NCBI GenBank assembly: GCA_902492545.1 | Contig: CABULX010000079.1 | Span: 1-10,486, forward strand | Direction of reading: 5' to 3' | DNA from: an uncultured Collinsella sp. | GTDB taxonomy: Bacteria; Actinomycetota; Coriobacteriia; Coriobacteriales; Coriobacteriaceae | DNA: 10,486 bases | Part shown: one piece after another, positions 1 through 6,309 of the stretch | Numbering within the stretch: the stretch's first letter is position 1 | Layout: each line of letters opens with the position of its first letter | The notes under the pieces: model-generated | Seen by the model: the letters and a program-made list of their open reading frames with translations, nothing else | The model's database searches: none | Told to the model about the DNA's origin: nothing | Position numbers and translations under genes: made by a program

Positions 1-101
1 TGGGCCCGGGCGGTGGCGACGCGGGCGGGCAAATCGTCTGCGCCGGCACGCCGGGTGACATCGCTGCCTGCTCCAAGAGCATTACCGGTCGCTACCTATA
101 A
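1..101 (+). CDS. uvrA: UvrA C-terminus (excinuclease ABC subunit A), partial
   Basis: This is the last 33 residues of a protein whose start lies left of the window. The reading frame begins at base 3 and ends with TAA at 99-101. The visible residues include GPGGGDAGGQIV, then CAGTP, and the protein closes with SITGRYL. This matches the conserved UvrA tail (LGPEGGxxGG, xGTPE, TGRYL), where the glycine-rich piece follows the second ABC ATPase Walker B/D-loop region. UvrA is the cytoplasmic damage-sensing ATPase of nucleotide excision repair and works with UvrB. The gene converges on trmL, with a perfect palindrome in the gap. A UvrA-like paralogue cannot be excluded from so short a tail. Confidence 0.85.
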   Translation, partial: GPGGGDAGGQIVCAGTPGDIAACSKSITGRYL

Positions 102-110
102 CCGAATGCA

Positions 111-131
111 ACAAAGGGACTGTCCCTTTGT
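111..131. repeat. Perfect palindrome GGGAC-T-GTCCC with A/T-flanked arms
   Basis: Ten-base arms (ACAAAGGGAC and GTCCCTTTGT) flank a single T. The palindrome lies between the convergent ends of uvrA and trmL, and its last base is the first base of the trmL stop codon on the + strand. The core GGGACTGTCCC is a head-to-head pair of the GGGACAG half-site that recurs at 754-792 and 8414-8448. It could form a terminator stem in either direction, but it has almost no loop and no clear T-tract, so a dispersed REP-like element is the better reading. Confidence 0.7.
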
Positions 132-730
132 CACATTCTCGGAAAGCCTGTCTGGCGCAGGGCTTCGTAGAGGACGATGGCGGCGCTGTTGGAAAGGTTG
201 AGTGCGCTGATGCGGTAGTCGTCCGGGTTGACGAAGTTGCCGCAGATGTCCTGTTGAAGGATGGCCTCGTGGCTGTTCTCGGTATGCCCGAGCGATTCCT
301 CGTGGGCTTCCCAAGCCTCGGCGTTATCGAGTGAGTCGCAATCGCACAGCATGGGGATGCGCTCGCAACGCTCGGGCGCCGCGGCAAGCAGTGGCTCGGG
401 AATGCCCGAACTCTCGCTGCCAAAGACCAAATAGTCGCCGTCGCGGTAGGTGCTTTGCGCATAGGTTCGGCGCGCCTTTTTGGTCAGCAGATGCAGGCGC
501 TCGTCGGCGGGGGAGAGGCCGTTGCGCACAAGAAAATCCTCCCAGCCGGCATAGGTCGTCACGTCCAAGTTTTGCCAGTAGCCCAGGCCGGCGCGACGCA
601 CCGTCTTGTCGTCGAGCGAAAAGCCCAGCGGCTCTACCAGATGCAGGCGGGCGCCGGTGACCACGCAGGTACGGCCGATATTGCCCGTATTGGCGGGAAT
701 CTCGGGCGCATACAGCACAATGTTGAACAT
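131..730 (-). CDS. trmL: tRNA (cytidine/uridine-34-2'-O)-methyltransferase TrmL (SPOUT family)
   Basis: The 199-residue product should methylate the 2'-O of the wobble nucleotide in tRNA-Leu isoacceptors using AdoMet. The three SPOUT motifs are present: PEIPANTGNIGRTC (9-22), VFGSESSGIPEPLL (102-115) and ALNLSNSAAIVLYEALRQTGF (176-196). These are the substrate loop and the AdoMet trefoil-knot residues. The ATG at 730 was chosen because MFNIVLYAPEIPANTGN is the canonical TrmL N-terminus and an AAGGAGA ribosome site sits about 4 nt upstream. Typical TrmL proteins have 150-160 residues. The surplus is an insert of about 40 residues (roughly 128-173) between RIPM and the LNLSNS motif. It is the last gene of the leftward run and converges on uvrA. 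Confidence 0.93.
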   Translation of the reverse strand: MFNIVLYAPEIPANTGNIGRTCVVTGARLHLVEPLGFSLDDKTVRRAGLGYWQNLDVTTYAGWEDFLVRNGLSPADERLHLLTKKARRTYAQSTYRDGDYLVFGSESSGIPEPLLAAAPERCERIPMLCDCDSLDNAEAWEAHEESLGHTENSHEAILQQDICGNFVNPDDYRISALNLSNSAAIVLYEALRQTGFPRM

Positions 731-753
731 GAATCTCCTTGGCTCAGAACGAA

Positions 754-792
754 AAACCACCACGAAGGGGACAGGCACCTTCGTGGTGGTTT
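754..792 (-). terminator. 15-bp hairpin with GGGACAGGCACC core; likely terminator of the GTPase gene
   Basis: Perfect 15-base arms (754-768 and 778-792) enclose a 9-base loop. Read on the minus strand, the second arm runs straight into TTTTTCG, the stem-plus-T-tract of a Rho-independent terminator. It lies about 40 bp past the stop of the upstream GTPase gene. The loop region joins a GGGACAG half-site to a GGCACC half-site, so this also belongs to the dispersed repeat family seen at 111, 3118 and 8414. It ends 23 bp upstream of the trmL start, so trmL either has a promoter within this stretch or is expressed by read-through. Confidence 0.6.
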
Positions 793-831
793 GGCGGTTA
801 CGTAGGCGGAAGAATACCCGCTTGGATAAAC

Positions 832-1962
832 CTAGGCGCGGTGCCAGTCGGTCAGGCAGGCATCGAGGGAGGCGATGAGTGCATCCTTGTCCATGTGACG
901 GCCGATGATGCACAGGCTCGTCATGCGGTCGCCCGTCTCGTCGTCCCAAATCTGCATGATCTCGGGGTTCTCGTCGATAATCTTCTGCTTCTCGCCCTCG
1001 GGCGCCGAGTCAACGAACAGGCCGTTCTCCATCAGGCGCATCTGGTGGCCGGCCTGCTCAAACATGTAGCACATGTCCGGATCGCCGGTCTGCCACAGCG
1101 GACCCTTGACGCGGATGACCTCGTCGGGCCACTCCTGCTCAACAAAATCGGTGAACTTCTGCAGGTCAAACGGCTTGCGGCGCGAGTACACAAAGGTCTC
1201 GATGTCGTACTCGAGCACCTCGGGGTCGTCGTGCTCCTCGGGATGCTCCATGGCCTCGATCCAGGCGGCGGAGTTGTAGGCGCGCATAAAGTCGAAGCGG
1301 TCGGTGTCGAGCAGCTCCTCCATGGGGACCTCGCCGTTTTGGGCCTCGACGATCACGGCGTCCTTCTGCAGGCTGCGCACGATGGCCTTAAGCTCGGCGA
1401 TCTGCTCGGGACTCACGGTATCGGTCTTGTTGAGGATCAGCGTGGAGCAGAACTCGATCTGCTGGATGAGCAGGCTTTCGATGTCGTCCTCGTCGATATC
1501 CTCGGCCAGCAGGTCGCGACCGCCGTTGAACTCGTCGTACATGCGGGCACAATCGACCACGGCCACGATGTTGTCGAGCGCGAGCTTGGGCTCGCCGCCC
1601 ACCTTGGCCTCGTCGCAGAAGCTCGAGATGGTGTAGGCGATGGGGATAGGCTCGCAAATGCCCGATGCCTCGATGATGATGTAGTCGAAGTTGCCCGAAT
1701 CGGCGATGCCCTGCAGCTGGTTGGCCAGGTCGTCCGAAAGCGTGCAACAGATGCAGCCGTTGGTGAGCGGGATGAGGTCATCGGTCTCGGAAAGGCCGCC
1801 GTCGGCGATAAGGCTGGCGTCGACGTTGATCTCGCCGATATCGTTGACGATCACGGCGGCGCGGATGCCGCCGTCGTTAGCGAGGATGTGGTTGAGCAGC
1901 GTGGTCTTGCCGGCACCGAGGTATCCGGTAAGCATGATGATCTTCACGGGTTTGTTGGGCAT
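832..1962 (-). CDS. CobW/G3E-family GTP-binding metallochaperone (COG0523)
   Basis: The product has 376 residues. Walker A is GYLGAGKTT (13-21), the family metal-binding motif CICC is at 70-73 after TNG, the switch region IIIEASG is at 95-101, and the guanine-specificity motif NKTD is at 178-181. An acidic, histidine-containing linker (EAMEHPEEHDD, about 237-246) leads into a CobW C-terminal domain (about 250-372, ending with an IGRH-type strand). COG0523 proteins use GTP to deliver zinc or another metal to client enzymes. The client is not evident here. The start at 1962 is preferred over an in-frame ATG at 1983 because AAAGGAGG lies 4 nt before it, inside the would-be longer N-terminus, and MPNKPVKIIMLTG is a normal beginning. 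No Zur-type box was recognised upstream. Confidence 0.9.
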   Translation of the reverse strand: MPNKPVKIIMLTGYLGAGKTTLLNHILANDGGIRAAVIVNDIGEINVDASLIADGGLSETDDLIPLTNGCICCTLSDDLANQLQGIADSGNFDYIIIEASGICEPIPIAYTISSFCDEAKVGGEPKLALDNIVAVVDCARMYDEFNGGRDLLAEDIDEDDIESLLIQQIEFCSTLILNKTDTVSPEQIAELKAIVRSLQKDAVIVEAQNGEVPMEELLDTDRFDFMRAYNSAAWIEAMEHPEEHDDPEVLEYDIETFVYSRRKPFDLQKFTDFVEQEWPDEVIRVKGPLWQTGDPDMCYMFEQAGHQMRLMENGLFVDSAPEGEKQKIIDENPEIMQIWDDETGDRMTSLCIIGRHMDKDALIASLDACLTDWHRA

Positions 1963-2048
1963 GTGCCCTCCTTTGTTAGACATGGCTTACAGTTGAATCT
2001 TATGCCAAACGCCTGCTCTTATACCCACGCGCCGGCAAATAACACAGG

Positions 2049-2390
2049 CTACTCCCAGGCTCCCCACACATCGGGGCAGTAACCGACGGTGGCCTTTTTG
2101 CCGTTGCGCACGATGGGCTCGGCCAAGACCTGCTGATTCTCGAGTAGCTTGTCGAAGCGCTGGCTAGAGGTGAGGTGCTGGATGAGTGCGAGCGTTTCCT
2201 CGTCCTTGGCTTTGGGGTTGAGCAGCTTGTCGATACCGCCGACCGCCTGCATCACGCTCGTGAGCTCGCCCTTGCTCATCTCCTTTTCCTTAAGGTCGAT
2301 AAACTGCACCTTAATGCGGCGCTCCTTAAAATAACGCTGTGCCTTCTTGGTGTCGAAGGACTTCTTGGTGCCAAAAATTTGTACGTTCAT
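2049..2390 (-). CDS. ArsC/Spx-fold thioredoxin-like protein lacking the N-terminal cysteine
   Basis: The 113-residue product begins MNVQIFGTKKSFDTKKAQRY and continues with FIDLKEKEMSKGEL, the pattern of ArsC-family small proteins (YffB/Spx-like, often annotated arsenate reductase family). In most relatives the loop after the first strand has a redox cysteine (K-x-C-D/x-T-x-KKA). Here that position is Ser11. The only cysteine in the protein is Cys105 in VGYCPDVWGAWE near the C-terminus. Classical glutaredoxin-coupled arsenate reduction is therefore unlikely, and its real substrate is unknown. It begins 17 bp after the flavoprotein gene stops, so the two are probably co-transcribed. The ribosome site upstream is weak (GGCGGA), which also suggests coupling. 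The start at 2390 is set by homology; an in-frame upstream extension to 2483 has no family resemblance. Confidence 0.82.
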   Translation of the reverse strand: MNVQIFGTKKSFDTKKAQRYFKERRIKVQFIDLKEKEMSKGELTSVMQAVGGIDKLLNPKAKDEETLALIQHLTSSQRFDKLLENQQVLAEPIVRNGKKATVGYCPDVWGAWE

Positions 2391-2407
2391 GTATTTGTTC
2401 CGCCGTT

Positions 2408-3031
2408 CTACCTGATGAAGTTGGTGCGCTCGCGATCGGCTTCGGGGGCTTCGATGCCGGCGGCCTGTCCTGCCTCGATACAATGCAGGAGCCAGGCCAT
2501 GTTCTTGCCGATGTTGCGCATGGTGGCCAGGCCCTCGGCGTCCTGAGCGGCCTCGCCCGGCATGGCGCCAAACACGTTGTTCCAGTACGTGGAAGCAACC
2601 ACGGGCATCTGGTTGATGGTGAAGTACTTATTGAGCACGTCGAAGGTGGTCGACGTGCCGCCGCGACGGGCAACGGCGACGGCAGCGCCCGGCTTGTGTG
2701 CAAAGGCTTTGCTGCCGGCATAGAATGCGCGATCGAGGGCCGAAAGGATGCGTCCGCTGGGGTGTGCATAGTAGACGGGCGAGCCAAAGACAAAGCCATC
2801 TGCCTGCTCGGCGGCAGCGATCAGCTCGTTCACCACGTCATCGTCAAAGGTGCAGCGACCGCCAAGTTTGCCACACTGGCCGCAACCGATGCAATCGCGA
2901 ATGGGCTTGGCGCCTAGCTGAAACACCTCGGTATCAATGCCTTCGGCATTGAGCTGCTCTGCGATCTCGGCGAGTGCGCGGGCAGTGTTGCCGTTTGCCT
3001 TGGGGCTGCCATTGACTAAAAGAACCTTCAT
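2408..3031 (-). CDS. Iron-sulfur flavoprotein / NADPH-dependent FMN reductase family
   Basis: The 207-residue flavodoxin-like product has the FMN-phosphate loop VNGSPKANGNT (6-16), GSPVYY (83-88) contacting the isoalloxazine ring, and a compact cysteine cluster CIGCGQCGKLGGRC (47-60). The CX2CX2CX6C spacing fits the [4Fe-4S] motif of Isf-type iron-sulfur flavoproteins (CX2CX2CX4-7C). The likely role is electron transfer or NAD(P)H-dependent reduction of quinones, nitro compounds or oxygen species in an anaerobe; the substrate cannot be read. The ATG at 3031 follows GAGGGAG by 6 nt. A GATAAT -10-like hexamer lies at 3069-3074 on the minus strand, without a convincing -35. It leads a probable two-gene unit with the ArsC-fold gene. 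Confidence 0.9.
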   Translation of the reverse strand: MKVLLVNGSPKANGNTARALAEIAEQLNAEGIDTEVFQLGAKPIRDCIGCGQCGKLGGRCTFDDDVVNELIAAAEQADGFVFGSPVYYAHPSGRILSALDRAFYAGSKAFAHKPGAAVAVARRGGTSTTFDVLNKYFTINQMPVVASTYWNNVFGAMPGEAAQDAEGLATMRNIGKNMAWLLHCIEAGQAAGIEAPEADRERTNFIR

Positions 3032-3105
3032 CACAAACTCCCTCTGCTTTTGGTGACTTCTGCAGAGGATTATCGCACGATGGGGGAGGCGGCGCGGGCG
3101 CGGCA

Positions 3106-4635
3106 CTAATCCAGTTTGGTGCCTGGCACCTGCACGGCTTTCCCGAGCAACGCTTTGAGCTCGTTCAAAATGGAAACGGGCTGACGGTCGACGCCGTCCA
3201 GATGGAGCGTGGCCACGCGAATGGGCGGCTGATATTCAAGCGAGCCGATGAGCACGGGAGAGCCCAGGAACCGCTCGATGTCGCTTGCGATCTCGTCGAT
3301 TGCTTCGGGGCCGAGCTCATCGAAGAGTGCCACGAACGTTGGTCCCGTCGAGCGGAACAGGCGGCCCTTGCCGCGCGAACAATCCATGAGGCAGGCGGCG
3401 CTTTCGGCGAGCACGCGGTCGCCTGCATCGAATCCAAAGCGGGCATTGACCTCGGCGATATCGTCGACCTTAATGGCAATAAAGCCTGCCTCGTGCGGCA
3501 CGTGGCGCATCTCTCCAATAGCGTTGACCAGGGCGTGGACATCGCCCAGGCCCGTTACCGAGTCGGTCGTATCCGCTAGGCTTCGGTTGATGATAATGCC
3601 CACGTACATGTTAGGCTCGGTATCAGTGCCGTCCAAGCGGTAGCCCGTGCAGTCGCAAAGCGCGTACGCTCCGGTGGCGTCCATTACGCGATACTGCATG
3701 TAGTGGAAGTGCCACGTGCCGTTTATCACCATGTCGAGCTCGGCACGTACGTTGTCGCGGTCCTCGGGATGAACGCGGGCGAGCCACATGTCAAGTGAGT
3801 TAAAAGGGTGCTGGGAGGGCAGGTCAAAATCGCGCACGGCGTTAACCGACCATTGCGATTCTCCCGTATCGAGATTGAGGATAAACGGATAGCGCGTCTC
3901 GGAGCTCATGGAGATCGCTTGGAACACCCGGTCGTTGCAGGGAAGCTGATCGACGATTGGGCGTTGCGGCGCGTCATCGTCTTTCGGTTGCTGCACACGA
4001 TGCATAAGCTTATAGCGATACATCTTGCGATCGGCATCCATCGTCATCTGGCGACGCGTGTCGCCAGCAAGTGGATCGACGCGCGAGCAGCCAAAGCTAA
4101 AGCTGCCGATCATGGGCGCCTTGCCACCTGAGCTCGCCTCGATCAGCCTGGTACGTACCTGCTCCAAGCGCTGCTCGAGTTCAATCTCGTTTGCGGAGAG
4201 CGAGATGAGCACAAACTCGTCTCCACCGATACGGAACAGCATCTCATCGTGCTCCATGGTTTCGGAGAGCGTGCGGCAGATGCTCAGAATATAGCGATTG
4301 CCTTCGGCGTGGCCAAACCTATCATTGCAATGCTTGAGATGGTCGATGTCAATATAGGCGCAGGTGAAGGGGTCGCCTTTGCGCCAGAGTTGCTCGACGT
4401 GACGGTCGAATCCGTTGCGGTTGCCCAAGTTGGTGAGCGGATCGATATAGGCGTTGCGCTCAAGCAGCTGGCGCTCTTGTTGCAAGATGGCATGCGTCTT
4501 TTTCAACTGCTCGCCAATGCCGCGCAACTCTACGGGCAGGGCGGCAACGTCAAGCTCGGCGGTCGAGACGCCGTTCGCAAGTCGCTGAAGATAGGCAATA
4601 ATCGATTGCTCGCCCAGGCGATATGACTCGTTCAT
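3106..4635 (-). CDS. Diguanylate cyclase: GGDEF - PAS - degenerate GGDEF
   Basis: The product has 509 residues and no signal peptide or membrane segment. Residues 1-58 are helical and charged. A full GGDEF domain (about 59-213) has DPLTNLGNRNGF, YIDIDHLKHCNDRFGHAEG and RIGGDEF (135-141), so it should make cyclic-di-GMP. The allosteric RxxD I-site is absent: Met127 stands at the arginine position. Residues about 235-350 look like a PAS_3-type sensor (FILNLDTGESQWS, RVHPEDRDNV, YRVMDATG). Residues about 355-500 form a second GGDEF fold (TGLGDVHALV, IKVDDIAEVNARFGFDAGDRVL) in which GGDEF is replaced by STGPTF, so it is inactive and perhaps regulatory. AAGGAGG lies 9 nt before the ATG at 4635. 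The last residues (VPGT) are encoded by a palindromic repeat. Confidence 0.9.
   Translation of the reverse strand: MNESYRLGEQSIIAYLQRLANGVSTAELDVAALPVELRGIGEQLKKTHAILQQERQLLERNAYIDPLTNLGNRNGFDRHVEQLWRKGDPFTCAYIDIDHLKHCNDRFGHAEGNRYILSICRTLSETMEHDEMLFRIGGDEFVLISLSANEIELEQRLEQVRTRLIEASSGGKAPMIGSFSFGCSRVDPLAGDTRRQMTMDADRKMYRYKLMHRVQQPKDDDAPQRPIVDQLPCNDRVFQAISMSSETRYPFILNLDTGESQWSVNAVRDFDLPSQHPFNSLDMWLARVHPEDRDNVRAELDMVINGTWHFHYMQYRVMDATGAYALCDCTGYRLDGTDTEPNMYVGIIINRSLADTTDSVTGLGDVHALVNAIGEMRHVPHEAGFIAIKVDDIAEVNARFGFDAGDRVLAESAACLMDCSRGKGRLFRSTGPTFVALFDELGPEAIDEIASDIERFLGSPVLIGSLEYQPPIRVATLHLDGVDRQPVSILNELKALLGKAVQVPGTKLD
3118..3130. repeat. Palindrome GGTGCC-T-GGCACC inside the 3' end of the GGDEF gene
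   Basis: Two six-base arms flank one T. On the minus strand it encodes Val-Pro-Gly-Thr, just before the last three residues and stop of the GGDEF protein. The arm GGTGCCTG is the same half-site found in the core of the hairpin at 754-792, where it is paired with GGGACAG instead. This supports membership of one repeat family, although the element is short and chance cannot be ruled out. Confidence 0.5.
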
Positions 4636-4670
4636 GATGGATAACCTCCTTGGGCGGAACAACGGTTTGT

Positions 4671-4704
4671 ATCATATCCCCAATTCGGTTTGAATTGGGG
4701 ATAT
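4671..4704 (-). promoter_or_regulatory. 13-bp inverted repeat overlapping a -10-like hexamer upstream of the GGDEF gene
   Basis: Perfect arms ATATCCCCAATTC (4674-4686) and GAATTGGGGATAT (4692-4704) flank a 5-base loop. On the minus strand the last three bases of the second arm begin TATGAT (4671-4676), a good -10 hexamer about 35 bp from the GGDEF start codon. No clear -35 is visible, as expected for an activated or repressed promoter. There is no T-tract on either side, so a plain terminator is less likely than an operator. A stability hairpin for the leader is an alternative. A nearby imperfect GGGGACA palindrome lies at 4717-4732. Confidence 0.45.
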
Positions 4705-4762
4705 AAGTTAGCTAATGGAGACAAATGTCCCCTTCGACGGTGGCGTTTTGCGCGCGAGCGTA

Positions 4763-5052
4763 TCAGCTGCTATTGCCACCATCGAGCAATGCCTCAAAAT
4801 CCTTCGCCGGCATGGGGCGGTAGTAGAGGAAGCCCTGAGCGTAGCGGGCGCCCATTTGTCGTAGCATGTTCGCCTGCTCATTTGTCTCGACGCCTTCGAC
4901 ACGACGGGCAGATGGAGCGACTGCGCCATTTCGAGCATCGATGAAATGATTTGCGTGCTGCGGCCATGATCGCCGTCGACGGGCGCAATCTGCCAAATGT
5001 GCTTGTCGAGCGTCACCATAAAGCCGCTTTCCTCGAGTGCGGGGATATGGGT
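4763..5052 (-). pseudogene. Remnant of an EAL-domain cyclic-di-GMP phosphodiesterase (C-terminal part)
   Basis: Two minus-strand frames together rebuild the end of an EAL domain. The first (about 5052-4900) reads IPALEESGFMVTLD, then STQIISSMLEMAQSLHLPVV. The second (4900-4766) continues VEGVETNEQANMLRQMG, then YAQGFLYYRPMPAKDFEALL, and stops at 4763. The junction VV/EGVET at about 4898-4900 fits loss of one base from the conserved (V)AEGVETxEQ motif. The segment between VTLD and the STQII helix is too short for the DDFGxGYSSL to KIDxxF stretch, so an internal deletion is likely. The EAL signature itself and everything upstream are missing. It lies 5' of the GGDEF gene and so is not that gene's lost C-terminus, but the end of a separate, largely deleted gene. 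Confidence 0.75.
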
Positions 5053-5136
5053 GCACATGCTGTGGACGGCTATTATTCGACAGGCGGTAGCGCGACGATG
5101 CGATGTTCGATGAAAATGCGACTGAGACGATATATG

Positions 5137-5164
5137 TTGACGGGTATACTTGTCCCGGTTTAAA
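5137..5164 (+). promoter_or_regulatory. Possible promoter of the patatin-like gene
   Basis: TTGACG (5137-5142) is a near-consensus -35 and TTTAAA (5159-5164) follows after 16 bp as a weak -10. Alternatively TATACT at 5145-5150 is the -10, but it then has no recognisable -35. Transcription from the first option would start near 5171, leaving a short leader with the GGAG ribosome site. The two readings cannot be separated from sequence alone. Confidence 0.3.
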
Positions 5165-5186
5165 ACGCAGGAACGGAGATGGTCGC

Positions 5187-6056
5187 ATGGCACAGCCGGA
5201 TACGACGCGCACGGTGGGGCTGGCACTCGAGGGAGGCGGCTACCGCGGTATGTATACGGCGGGCGTGCTCGACGTTTGGATGGAGCACGGTTTGACCTGC
5301 GACCATATGGTGGGTGTCTCGGCGGGCGCGGCGTTTGGCTACAACTTTAAATCGCGCCAGATCGGCCGCGCCATTCGCTACAACAAGGCCTATTGCGCCG
5401 ATAAGCGCTATGCGGGTGTAGCAAGCTGGTTGCGAACCGGCGACATGTTCAATGCCGATTTTGCCTATCACGAGGTGCCTATCGAGCGCGATCCCATCGA
5501 CTTGGAGGCGTATCGCGCCTGCCCCATGCGGTTTACGTGCGTGTGTACCGATATCGAGACGGGCAAGGCCGTCTATCACGACCTGCCCTATGGCGATGAG
5601 CGCGATATCGAGTGGATCCGGGCGTCGTCGGCAATTCCCGTGGCGACGCGTCCTGTCGCCATTGAGGGCCGCAAGTACCTGGATGGCGGCGTGGCCGATT
5701 CCATTCCCAGCGCTTGGCTGTTTGCGCAGGGGTATGACCGCAATATCGTGGTACTCACGCAGCCGGCGGGCTTTGTGAAGCAGCCCAACAGCGTGATGCC
5801 CATGCTGCGGCGCGTGTTCCGTCACTATCCGGAGTTTGTCGCAGCGCTTGAGCACCGGCATGAGGTCTACAATGCCACGCTCGATGACCTGGCACGTCGC
5901 GAGGCTGCCGGCGAAATCTTTGTGGTACGGCCGAGCGAATCGGTGAAGGTGCCGTCGCTGTGCCGCGAACCGGATGAACTTGAGCGCATCTACCAGATCG
6001 GCCGTCACGATGCGGAGGCGACCTTGCCGGCGCTGGAAGCGTATCTGGCAGAGTAG
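5187..6056 (+). CDS. Patatin-like phospholipase family protein
   Basis: The 289-residue product is a cytoplasmic-type patatin hydrolase with a Ser-Asp dyad. The oxyanion loop is EGGGYRG (15-21), the nucleophile elbow GVSAG (43-47) carries Ser45, and the catalytic Asp166 is in YLDGGVADSIP (164-174). Family members cleave acyl ester bonds of phospholipids or other lipids; the substrate here is unknown. Length and layout fit the short bacterial YjjU-like subgroup, with no secretion signal or C-terminal barrel. The ATG at 5187 was chosen because GGAG lies 8 nt upstream and the homology begins at once (TVGLALEGGGYRG). The frame is open back to 5103, but that stretch shows no family similarity and overlaps decayed EAL DNA. 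The gene stands alone and converges on thiE. Confidence 0.88.
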   Translation: MAQPDTTRTVGLALEGGGYRGMYTAGVLDVWMEHGLTCDHMVGVSAGAAFGYNFKSRQIGRAIRYNKAYCADKRYAGVASWLRTGDMFNADFAYHEVPIERDPIDLEAYRACPMRFTCVCTDIETGKAVYHDLPYGDERDIEWIRASSAIPVATRPVAIEGRKYLDGGVADSIPSAWLFAQGYDRNIVVLTQPAGFVKQPNSVMPMLRRVFRHYPEFVAALEHRHEVYNATLDDLARREAAGEIFVVRPSESVKVPSLCREPDELERIYQIGRHDAEATLPALEAYLAE

Positions 6057-6078
6057 AGCAAACTGCCGTGGACTCGGC

Positions 6079-6309
6079 GGAAAGCGCATCCCGGAATCGG
6101 CGCTAAAAATGGGATGAGGTTTCCGCGAGAGGCCCGTAGCGGAAAGCGCGCCCCGGAATCGGCATCCAAAACGGGATGCAGTTTCCCCGACGGCGGGTTT
6201 TGGAAACGGCGTCCCAGAATTTGCGCCTGGAATGGGATAGGGTTTCCCAACGGAGCCGCATGCGGAAAGCGCATCCCGGAATGGAGGTCCAAACCGGGAT
6301 GCGCTTTCC
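6079..6309. repeat. Four tandem 46-nt hairpin units, period about 62 bp
   Basis: Units start at 6079, 6141, 6202 and 6264. Each is exactly 46 nt, opens with GGAAA and closes with TTTCC, and has an inner CCC/GGGAT pair. Linkers are 16, 15 and 16 nt and differ in sequence. Unit 4 is a perfect 16-bp inverted repeat (GGAAAGCGCATCCCGG with its complement) around a 14-nt loop. Units 1-3 keep the outer and inner pairs but carry mismatches in the middle of the stem. Each loop side starts with GAAT. The array fills most of the 297-bp gap between the convergent patatin-like and thiE genes. The period is not a multiple of three and no start signal is seen, so it is not coding. It could act as bidirectional terminators, mRNA 3'-end stabilisers, a protein-binding array or a REP-like cluster. 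The rest of the gap (6057-6078, 6310-6353) holds only a weak 6-bp stem at 6325-6349. Confidence 0.85.

Noticed and set aside
1963..1983. Seven-residue longer start for the GTPase
   Set aside because: That stretch contains the AAAGGAGG ribosome site that serves the ATG at 1962.
739..2082. Long plus-strand open frame antisense to the GTPase gene
   Set aside because: It is the mirror of a clear CobW-family gene in GC-rich DNA; its translation has no recognisable motifs and the sense strand has Walker A, CICC and NKTD.
2049..2390. Functional arsenate reductase gene arsC
   Set aside because: The N-terminal catalytic cysteine is serine and there are no other ars genes nearby.
4674..4704. Rho-independent terminator
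   Set aside because: The stem is strong but no T-run follows it in either direction, and it abuts a -10-like hexamer.
5103..5186. N-terminal extension of the patatin-like protein to an upstream ATG
   Set aside because: The extension has no family similarity, covers the likely promoter and lies in decayed DNA; the ATG at 5187 has a ribosome site and starts directly on conserved sequence.
6079..6309. CRISPR array
   Set aside because: There are only four units, the repeated part is long and imperfect, the 15-16-nt linkers are too short for spacers, and no cas gene is present.
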